DNA from: Klebsiella pneumoniae
GTDB lineage: Bacteria; Pseudomonadota; Gammaproteobacteria; Pseudomonadales; Pseudohongiellaceae
Assembly (NCBI GenBank): GCA_945869725.1
Contig: CAMBPO010000032.1
Location: 1 to 32,213, forward strand
Length of the DNA: 32,213 nt
Direction of reading: 5' to 3'
A model generated the notes under the pieces. It worked only from the letters and a program-made list of their open reading frames with translations. It did not search any database and was not told where the DNA came from. Shown piece after piece: positions 25,707 to 32,213 of this stretch; position 1 is the stretch's first letter, and the number at the start of each line of letters is the position of its first letter. A program made the translations under genes and the position numbers.

Positions 25707-28270
25707 CTGATCAGGCTGCACGATTATTTGAAGAGTTGGTAGAACTGAATTTTCAACTGTACAGCAGCTTGTTTCTGACCTTGCCGCTGGATGCCATCGA
25801 ACAGACCGGCACCTTGCTTCCGCTGTTAAATGAGGCCTGCAGCGCTGGATTGCAGCAAGGGCATACGCCAGACGCCATCATCGATGAGTTCTTTTCACGG
25901 CATCGCGTACATTTCACCGAACACGACCGCATACAGTTCATGTTTAAGATTGTGCAGTATGTTGAGCGTCAGGTAGTACTGATCGACGCGCTGGAAGATG
26001 CGGCGTATAGCCGCGTCCACCAACTGGGCAATAAAAGTGCGCTGATGCGCCTGAGTGACCGTGCGGCTGATGAAGGGCGCAGCGAGCAACTGGGCAGTCT
26101 TCTGGAAAAATTTGGAGTGCGAGTGGTGCTGACCGCACACCCGACCCAGTTTTATCCGGGGCAGGTGTTAGCGATCATTTCTGATCTCACCGATGCCATT
26201 TCCAATGCACACGCCGGTGCCGTTCGTGACTTATTGCAACAGCTTGGCAACACACCTTTTTTTCAGAAGAAGAAACCCACGCCCTTTGATGAGGCGGTGT
26301 TGCTGACCTGGTATCTGGGTAACATTTTCTACCCGGCAATTGGTGACCTGGTGGATCCGCTGGCTGCGAGTTTTCCCGCGCAAGTCAATGCCAACAGTGA
26401 GCTGGTGAGTATCGGCTTCTGGCCGGGCGGCGATCGTGATGGCAATCCGTTTGTCACCACGGCAACAACGCTGAAAGTGGCGGCCAAGCTGCGTTACACG
26501 ATTTTGCAGTGTTATCACCATGATTTACGCCTGATCAAACGCCGGCTGACCTTTGCCGGCGTCTACGACATGCTAGATCGGCTGGAAAAACGCATTCACG
26601 ACGAATTGATTGAGAAACCGGAACGAACGGAAGTCAGCCTGTCGGAGATTTTTGACACACTCGATCGCGCTGAAGCGTTGGTCAGAGAACATTTCCAAGC
26701 CATGTTTATTGATCAGCTGCAGTCTTTCCGCCGCAAGGTCACGCTGTTCGGCATGCACTTCGCGAGCCTTGATATCCGTCAGGACAGCCGTGTGATTGCG
26801 CAGGCGCTGAATGCTGTGCTGGCCCAATGTCCGGGCATTCTGCCTGCAGACTTTGAGCAGTTACCGCTTGATCAGCAACTGAATTCTCTGTTTACCTGCA
26901 GCCCCTCAACCGTTAACCCGACGTCCGACGATGCAGTCATCCGCGACACCATTGAATCGGTGCAGGTGATCCGCCAGATCCAGGCAGTCAACGGTGAACG
27001 CGGCGCGCATCGCTACATCATCAGCAACTGTCGTGGACCTTTGGATATCGCGCGTGTATTTGCGTTGTTCAGGCTTTGTGGCTGGGCGGACCAGCCCATC
27101 ACGGTGGATGTGGTGCCCCTGTTTGAAACGGTCAGCGATTTACGCAGTGGCGGTGATTCCATGGCCAGCCTTTACGCCAATCGTCGCTATCAGGCGCATC
27201 TGACACAGCGCCGTCGGCGCCAGACGGTGATGCTGGGCTTTTCCGATGGCACCAAAGATGGCGGTTATATGATGGCGAACTGGGCGATTTATTCGGCCAA
27301 GGAAAACATCACTGCCATGTCACGCCAGGTGGGTGTGGAAGTGATTTTCTTTGATGGCCGCGGTGGCCCGCCCGCGCGGGGCGGCGGCGACTCCTATCTG
27401 TTTTATGCGGCTCACGGCAAAAACATTGAGAGCAACCAGATTCAGATGACGGTGCAGGGGCAAACCATCAGTTCGCACTATGGCATCAAAGCCGCCGCTG
27501 GCCACAATCTGGGACAACTGATGACCGCCGGGCTGGAAAATAACCTGATTGATCGCGCTGATCGTGAACTCGATGACGCACAACGTGATCTGTTGCAAAC
27601 GCTGGCCAATGTCAGTTACGCGAAGTACGAGGCCTTTAAGCAACATCCGCTGTTCCTGCCTTATTTGCAGGAGATGAGTACCTTGAATTATTACGCCATG
27701 GCCAATATCGGCAGCCGGCCTTCCAAGCGCGGTGGCGGGGCGATGCGCTTTGAGGATCTGCGCGCCATTCCGTTTGTGGGCGCATGGAGTCAGCTTAAAC
27801 AGAATGTGCCCGGTTTTTATGGGCTGGGAACTGCCTTGAAGGCCGAGGAAGATCAGGGGCGGTTGGATCAGTGCCAGGACTTGTATCAACGCTCGCGATT
27901 TTTCCGCGCGCTGATCTCCAACAGCATGCAGAGCATGAGCAAGACCAATTTTGAGCTGACCCGCCACATGCGGACGGATGCGCGTTTCGGCGCATTCTGG
28001 CAGGACATTTACGACGAGTATTGTCTGAGCCGCGAGATGGTGCTGAAAGTCGCTGGGCAGACACAACTGCTGGATGACAATCCGCGCACACGGCTAAGCA
28101 TTCAGTTGCGCGAGCGTGTGGTGTTGCCTTTGTTGATGATTCAGCAATATGCATTGATACGCGTGCGCCAGACCCGTGAGCAAAATGACCCGGAGCAATT
28201 GGCGTTGTACGAAAAGATGGTGGTGCGTACTTTGTTTGGCAATATCAATGCGGCAAGAAATTCCGCGTGA
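25703..28270 (+). CDS. ppc: Phosphoenolpyruvate carboxylase, Bacteroidetes-like variant
   Basis: This 855-residue enzyme makes oxaloacetate from PEP and bicarbonate. The catalytic His146 is in VLTAHPTQ, and GFWPGGDRDGNP is at 238-249. In place of the usual SDSAKDAG and FHGRGGTVGRGGG it has GFSDGTKDGG (512-521) and FFDGRGGPPARGGG (549-562), and it ends FGNINAARNSA rather than the usual RNTG. To my knowledge these are features of PEPC in Bacteroidetes. The arginines of the glycine-rich loop and the central catalytic motifs remain, so activity is expected; regulation by the usual effectors may differ. It overlaps yfbR by 4 bases. Confidence 0.93.
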   Translation: MTDQAARLFEELVELNFQLYSSLFLTLPLDAIEQTGTLLPLLNEACSAGLQQGHTPDAIIDEFFSRHRVHFTEHDRIQFMFKIVQYVERQVVLIDALEDAAYSRVHQLGNKSALMRLSDRAADEGRSEQLGSLLEKFGVRVVLTAHPTQFYPGQVLAIISDLTDAISNAHAGAVRDLLQQLGNTPFFQKKKPTPFDEAVLLTWYLGNIFYPAIGDLVDPLAASFPAQVNANSELVSIGFWPGGDRDGNPFVTTATTLKVAAKLRYTILQCYHHDLRLIKRRLTFAGVYDMLDRLEKRIHDELIEKPERTEVSLSEIFDTLDRAEALVREHFQAMFIDQLQSFRRKVTLFGMHFASLDIRQDSRVIAQALNAVLAQCPGILPADFEQLPLDQQLNSLFTCSPSTVNPTSDDAVIRDTIESVQVIRQIQAVNGERGAHRYIISNCRGPLDIARVFALFRLCGWADQPITVDVVPLFETVSDLRSGGDSMASLYANRRYQAHLTQRRRRQTVMLGFSDGTKDGGYMMANWAIYSAKENITAMSRQVGVEVIFFDGRGGPPARGGGDSYLFYAAHGKNIESNQIQMTVQGQTISSHYGIKAAAGHNLGQLMTAGLENNLIDRADRELDDAQRDLLQTLANVSYAKYEAFKQHPLFLPYLQEMSTLNYYAMANIGSRPSKRGGGAMRFEDLRAIPFVGAWSQLKQNVPGFYGLGTALKAEEDQGRLDQCQDLYQRSRFFRALISNSMQSMSKTNFELTRHMRTDARFGAFWQDIYDEYCLSREMVLKVAGQTQLLDDNPRTRLSIQLRERVVLPLLMIQQYALIRVRQTREQNDPEQLALYEKMVVRTLFGNINAARNSA

Positions 28271-28386
28271 TGGTCGTTAGAAAAAATGGCAGGTGACCGA
28301 CCCTTTTATCACATCCATAACACGGGTATAGTCCGCCGCCATGAAAGCAGATTTTAGCCGTATCACGATGTAGCCTAGGGGGTTTT

Positions 28387-29481
28387 ATGGTCATTGTATT
28401 TCTGATTGCTGGATTGGTTTTATTGGTGATTGGCGCAGAGATTTTAGTTCGCGGCGCCTCACGGCTGGCTTCAAGCCTTGGTATTTCCCCCCTTGTGATT
28501 GGTCTGACCATTGTTGCCTTTGGCACCAGTGCGCCGGAAATGGCGGTCAGCATCGACGCGTCCTGGGCTGGTCAGGCCGATCTTGCACTTGGCAATGTAG
28601 TCGGCAGCAACATTTTTAACGTATTGTTTATCCTTGGATTATCAGCGCTGGTGGCGCCACTTGTCGTCTCCCAACAACTAGTCCGCCTTGACGTTCCACT
28701 CATGATCGCGGCATCCATTGCTGTGTTGTTGATGGGGATGGATAACAAAATTTCTCGCATTGATGGTGTGTTTCTGTTTGGTACAGTGCTTGCCTATACG
28801 TTCTTCCTGATCAGACAAAGCCGCCGCGAGTCCAGCGCACTGGTGACCGAGCAGTATGTGGCCGAGGTTGGCGCGGCTGGCGCACAAAACGGTTCTGCGC
28901 TCACGCAGTACCTGAAGGACGGAGCGATGATTCTGGGCGGTTTGGCTCTCTTGGTGCTGGGTGCGCAGTGGCTGGTGGACAGCGCGGTTCAGATTGCACA
29001 GTACCTTGGCATGAGTGAGCTGGTGATCGGATTGACCATTGTTGCTGCCGGTACGTCCATGCCTGAACTGGCGACCTCGGTCATTGCCAGTCTGCGCGGT
29101 GAGCGTGATATCGCCGTGGGTAATGTGGTTGGCAGCAACATCTTTAACTTGCTGGCAGTCCTGGGTCTATCCAGCATCGTTGCGCCGGATGGTGTTCAGG
29201 TTGCTGATGCGGCGCTGGCTTTTGATATCCCGGTGATGGTGGGCGTGGCGCTGATCTGTCTGCCTATATTTTTTACCGGCTTTCTGATCTCGCGCTTGAA
29301 CGGTGCGCTGTTCCTGTTCTACTACGTTGCCTACACAGCTTACCTGCTGATGGCCGCGCAGCAGCATGAGAGCCTGCAGACCTTCGGCACCGCGATGGTC
29401 TGGTTTGTTATGCCAGCCACCGTCATCATGTTGGTAACCTTGGCTTGGCGATATCAGCGCAGTCGCAACGCAGCTGCCTGA
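28387..29481 (+). CDS. Calcium/sodium antiporter of the CaCA family (YrbG-like)
   Basis: This 364-residue inner-membrane exchanger has two inverted alpha-repeats. The first is GLTIVAFGTSAPEMAVS with GNVVGSNIFNVL; the second is GLTIVAAGTSMPELATS with GNVVGSNIFNLL. These hold the acidic ion-binding residues. About ten membrane helices are apparent, with a cytoplasmic loop around residues 140-175. GGGGG lies just before ATG 28387. The gene follows ppc after 116 bases, in which TATAGT (28327-28332) could be a -10 box. The ion pair is inferred from the family. Confidence 0.92.
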   Translation: MVIVFLIAGLVLLVIGAEILVRGASRLASSLGISPLVIGLTIVAFGTSAPEMAVSIDASWAGQADLALGNVVGSNIFNVLFILGLSALVAPLVVSQQLVRLDVPLMIAASIAVLLMGMDNKISRIDGVFLFGTVLAYTFFLIRQSRRESSALVTEQYVAEVGAAGAQNGSALTQYLKDGAMILGGLALLVLGAQWLVDSAVQIAQYLGMSELVIGLTIVAAGTSMPELATSVIASLRGERDIAVGNVVGSNIFNLLAVLGLSSIVAPDGVQVADAALAFDIPVMVGVALICLPIFFTGFLISRLNGALFLFYYVAYTAYLLMAAQQHESLQTFGTAMVWFVMPATVIMLVTLAWRYQRSRNAAA

Positions 29482-29601
29482 GTCTGGCGTCGCACCCGGG
29501 AAACCTGGTTGTGACGGGTGGGGATTACCAGCGTTCCTTTAGTTTGTTATAAATGCCACGTAGCTATCTGGCATGGACATAAACGAACAAGGAGAGACGT
29601 T

Positions 29602-30810
29602 GTGATTGCACCCGTAGATCAGCGCATCGACGCATTGGACGCCTTACGAGGGTTTGCCGTTTTAGGCATTCTGGTCATGAATATTCAGACGTTTGCCATG
29701 CCCATGGCGGCGTATCTGAACCCTACCGCTTACGGATCCCTAGACGGAATACACGGCTTGGTCTGGGCTGTCGGTCATGTGTTGGCTGACCAGAAAATGA
29801 TGGCACTGTTCTCCCTGTTATTTGGTGCCGGTATTGTGCTGTTCTGCGAGCGTGCTCGTGCGTCCGGCCGCTCAGAGGCCGCTTACCACTACCGGCGTAA
29901 CCTCTGGCTGATGCTCTTTGGCATGGCTCACGGTTACCTGCTCTGGTCAGGCGACATACTGTTTGTGTATGCACTGTGCGCGTTTGTGCTGTTTCCGCTG
30001 CGCAACCGCTCATCTCGCTCACTCTTCAAACTGGGCATCATTTTTCTTGCGGTCTCGTCGATTTTTTACCTGCTGACCGGCGTCAGCCTGGAGTTTATGG
30101 GCCCGGAAGCGGTGCAGGAGGAATTATTGCCGGCATGGCAACCTGATTCCGCGTTGATTGACGCTGAGATTGCAGCGATGCAGGGTAACTGGATGACGCA
30201 GCTCACAGCGCGTATCCCCTTGACCCAAGACATGCACGGTCCTGCCTTGCTTCTGTGGGGTTTCTGGCGCGCCAGCGGCATGATGTTGTTGGGCATGGCG
30301 CTGTACAAATCCCGCGTCCTAACCGGTTTGTCTGATAACAGTGTCTATCGTCGGCTGATATGGCTGGCTGTGTTAGTGGGTGTGCCCATGGTCGTGGTGG
30401 GTATCTATTGGAACTTTCAGAACAACTGGCAGATCAGTTCCATGTTTTTTGGCTCACAGTTCAATTACTGGGGCAGTGTACTGATCAGTCTGGGTTTTAT
30501 GTCGGCTATTCTGCTGCTGTTGAAAAACGGCATAGTGCCGGCGCTGACCAACCGCCTGGCAGCAGTTGGGCGCATGGCCTTTAGTAACTACATCATGCAC
30601 ACATTGATTTGCGGCCTGATCTTCTACGGCCATGGTCTGGGACTGATGGGTGAGATAGAACGCGCCGGGCAACTGCTGATTGTACTGGGCATCTGGGCAC
30701 TGCAGTTGTGGCTGTCGCCGATCTGGCTGCGCCACTTCCGTTTTGGTCCGCTCGAATGGTTGTGGCGGTCATTGACGTACTGGAAGCTGCAGCCGATGCG
30801 GGTGGCCTAG
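29602..30810 (+). CDS. DUF418 (YeiB-like) membrane protein
   Basis: This is a 402-residue protein with about ten membrane helices. The start RIDALDALRGFAVLGILVMNI and the segment FSLLFGAGIVLFCERA are typical of the YeiB/DUF418 group. The C-terminal half has GRMAFSNYIMHTLICGLIFY and ends with RFGPLEWLWRSLTYWK, the conserved DUF418 signature. Function is unknown; a link to acyltransferase-like membrane proteins is often suggested. I start at GTG 29602, 7 bases after AAGGAG; the frame also opens at GTG 29518 without a ribosome binding site. The stop TAG shares CTAG with the stop of the convergent thiolase. Confidence 0.9.
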   Translation: MIAPVDQRIDALDALRGFAVLGILVMNIQTFAMPMAAYLNPTAYGSLDGIHGLVWAVGHVLADQKMMALFSLLFGAGIVLFCERARASGRSEAAYHYRRNLWLMLFGMAHGYLLWSGDILFVYALCAFVLFPLRNRSSRSLFKLGIIFLAVSSIFYLLTGVSLEFMGPEAVQEELLPAWQPDSALIDAEIAAMQGNWMTQLTARIPLTQDMHGPALLLWGFWRASGMMLLGMALYKSRVLTGLSDNSVYRRLIWLAVLVGVPMVVVGIYWNFQNNWQISSMFFGSQFNYWGSVLISLGFMSAILLLLKNGIVPALTNRLAAVGRMAFSNYIMHTLICGLIFYGHGLGLMGEIERAGQLLIVLGIWALQLWLSPIWLRHFRFGPLEWLWRSLTYWKLQPMRVA

Positions 30811-32000
30811 ACCATCTCAATCGCCACCGCTACCGCTTCACCACCGCCAATACACAAACTCGCCACGCCCTTGGTTTTACCGAGCTTTTTCAGCGCATAC
30901 ATCAGCGTCACAATAATGCGTGTGCCGGATGCCCCTACTGGGTGTCCGAGCGCACAGGCGCCGCCGTGAATGTTGACTTTGCTGTGATCGATCCCCAGTT
31001 CGCGCATGGCCAGTATCGGCACCATGGCAAAGGCCTCGTTGATTTCCCAGAGGTCGACATCGGCCGTGGTCCAGCCGGCACGGGCCAATACTTTTTCAAT
31101 GGCGCCAATGGGCGCAATGGTGAATTCACTGGGGTGACGTGCGTGGCTGGCCTGCGCGACGATGCGTGCCATTGGTGTTAATCCCTTTGCTTTTGCGGTG
31201 CTTTCACGCATCAACACGACCGCAGCCGCACCGTCAGAGATTGACGATGAGTTAGCTGCGGTGACCGTGCCGTCAGCCGAAAACGCCGGGCGCAGTTGTG
31301 GGATTTTATCGATGCTGGCTTTGCCGGGTTGTTCGTCGTGCAGGATGACAGTATCCGTTTTGCCGGCTTTGACCGGCACGCCTACAGACTCGGCATCAAA
31401 CCAGCCATGTTTGATCGCATCCTGCGCCCGGGTGAGCGAGGCGATGGCGTAGTCGTCCATGTCTTTGCGTGTCACGCCATGTTTGTCAGCCGTTTCCTGC
31501 GCAAAACTGCCCATCAGCCTGCCAGTGTAGGCGTCTTCCAGGCCGTCCATAAACATGTGGTCTTTGAGTTCGCCATGACCCAGTCGCAGTCCGCCGCGGG
31601 CTTTGGGGATAAGGTAGGGAGCTTGGGTCATGTTCTCGATGCCGCCAGCCAACACGGTGTCGGCGCTGCCGGCCATAATCTGGTCGCAGCCCATCATCAC
31701 GGTTTTCATGCCAGAGCCACACATCTTGTTGACGGTGGTGCAGGGCGTGGTGACGGGCAAGCCTGCTCCCAGCGCAACCTGACGCGCCGGTGCCTGAGCC
31801 AGACCCGCAGGTAATACGCATCCCATCAATACATCATCAATGGCATTTTCAAGTTTGTCCGCATGTATACCTGCACGCTCCAGTGCGGCACGAGCGGCCA
31901 GGATGCCCAGCGCCGGCGCGGTCACGCCGCTGAAGACGCCCTGAAAACCACCAATCGGCGTGCGTGCGCCGCCCAAAATCACAACTGAATCTTTGCTCAT
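30807..32000 (-). CDS. Thiolase (acetyl-CoA C-acetyltransferase)
   Basis: This 397-residue thiolase has Cys94 in TVNKMCGSGMKTVM, His353 in ALGHPVGASGTRI and Cys383 in SLCIGGGEAVAVAIE. The composition and the KMCGSGMK motif favour the acetoacetyl-CoA forming/degrading type over long-chain FadA. It differs clearly from the thiolase at 18990-20171, so they are not a recent duplication. The start MSKDSVVILGGARTPIGGF is normal; AAGG lies about 12 bases upstream. A MerR regulator ends 15 bases before it on the same strand, suggesting control or cotranscription in a branched-chain or fatty-acid degradation setting. Confidence 0.92.
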   Translation of the reverse strand: MSKDSVVILGGARTPIGGFQGVFSGVTAPALGILAARAALERAGIHADKLENAIDDVLMGCVLPAGLAQAPARQVALGAGLPVTTPCTTVNKMCGSGMKTVMMGCDQIMAGSADTVLAGGIENMTQAPYLIPKARGGLRLGHGELKDHMFMDGLEDAYTGRLMGSFAQETADKHGVTRKDMDDYAIASLTRAQDAIKHGWFDAESVGVPVKAGKTDTVILHDEQPGKASIDKIPQLRPAFSADGTVTAANSSSISDGAAAVVLMRESTAKAKGLTPMARIVAQASHARHPSEFTIAPIGAIEKVLARAGWTTADVDLWEINEAFAMVPILAMRELGIDHSKVNIHGGACALGHPVGASGTRIIVTLMYALKKLGKTKGVASLCIGGGEAVAVAIEMV

Positions 32001-32015
32001 TCGTATAAAACCTTG

Positions 32016-32213
32016 TTAGTGATTGTTGCGCATCTGACGTAGACGAGTACGGCATTGGCTCTCGAATTCTTTTAGCTCATGCAGGCTGAGCTGGATATCT
32101 TCCATCTGCTGGCGCAGCACCAGTTTGCGTGCTTCAACTTTGTCCAGTACATGGCGCAGCTGCGCCAGTTCGCCTGTCGCCGAATCGTAAAATTCAAACA
32201 TTTCGCGGATTTC
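32016..32213 (-). CDS. MerR-family regulator, C-terminal part (cut by window edge)
   Basis: Only the last 65 residues are in the window; the DNA-binding domain lies beyond the end. EIREMFEFYDSATGELAQL, followed by a coiled-coil rich in Arg, Glu and Leu, then ELKEFESQCRTRLRQM, matches the dimerisation end of LiuR-like MerR proteins. These commonly sit beside genes for leucine/isovalerate or other acyl-CoA catabolism. The thiolase gene follows after 15 bases. No effector-binding cysteines are seen. Confidence 0.72.
   Translation of the reverse strand, partial: EIREMFEFYDSATGELAQLRHVLDKVEARKLVLRQQMEDIQLSLHELKEFESQCRTRLRQMRNNH

Noticed and set aside
27320..28066. Minus-strand 248-codon open frame opposite ppc
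   Set aside because: It is antisense to the C-terminal part of PEP carboxylase and shows no family features.
30708..31181. Plus-strand 157-codon frame crossing the DUF418/thiolase junction
   Set aside because: It overlaps two firmly assigned genes in other frames and has no motif.

Overview
The window reads as a stretch of chromosome from an aquatic, moderately GC-rich gammaproteobacterium. This placement is inferred from the gene repertoire (hslO, arfB, yfbR, an HME-RND czc set, AbgT, MipA/OmpV, a LiuR-like MerR regulator) and dense packing with many 4-base ATGA overlaps; no rRNA or tRNA gene is present to fix it. No phage, plasmid, intact insertion sequence or CRISPR array was found. Functions below come from motif recognition, not database searches.

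Left part (1-2193): about 600 bases with no convincing gene hold an edge ORF of uncertain strand and a 182-bp imperfect palindrome. Then come a short-chain dehydrogenase, a RidA-family protein with a signal peptide, and a truncated anthranilate-synthase-type glutamine amidotransferase fragment.

Metal block (2194-9536, all minus strand): a probable operon in the order HupE/UreJ-like membrane protein, His-rich exported protein, CzcC-like outer membrane channel, CzcB-like adaptor lipoprotein and CzcA-like RND pump. It should export divalent cations such as Zn, Co or Cd. A sigma70-like promoter lies in the gap shared with divergent hslO (Hsp33).

Middle (9661-20171): hslO, a cupin and a GFA/CENP-V-type zinc protein run rightward. 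An exported esterase and threonine aldolase run leftward, and a stand-alone relative of the SelD-fused FAD oxidoreductase runs rightward. A leftward trio follows: S1/P1 nuclease, MipA/OmpV protein and AlkC-type DNA glycosylase with an Ig-like tail. The gap upstream of the nuclease (17546-18108) holds the best candidate for something undescribed: a minus-strand -24/-12 (sigma54) promoter followed about 110 bases later by a strong Rho-independent terminator, predicting a small RNA. Then come arfB, a VOC protein and a thiolase.

Right part (20172-32213): a secreted three-part protein (redoxin-like domain without cysteines, c-type heme site, PHM-like copper oxygenase region); a perfect 19-bp inverted repeat; an AbgT transporter divergent from a small XRE regulator with an 11-bp dyad between them; a small membrane protein; yfbR overlapping a phosphoenolpyruvate carboxylase whose motifs are the Bacteroidetes-like variant; a Ca/Na-type antiporter; a DUF418 membrane protein; a second thiolase; and the 3' end of a MerR regulator cut by the window edge. 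Several convergent gene pairs overlap at their stop codons, leaving almost no room for classical terminators.
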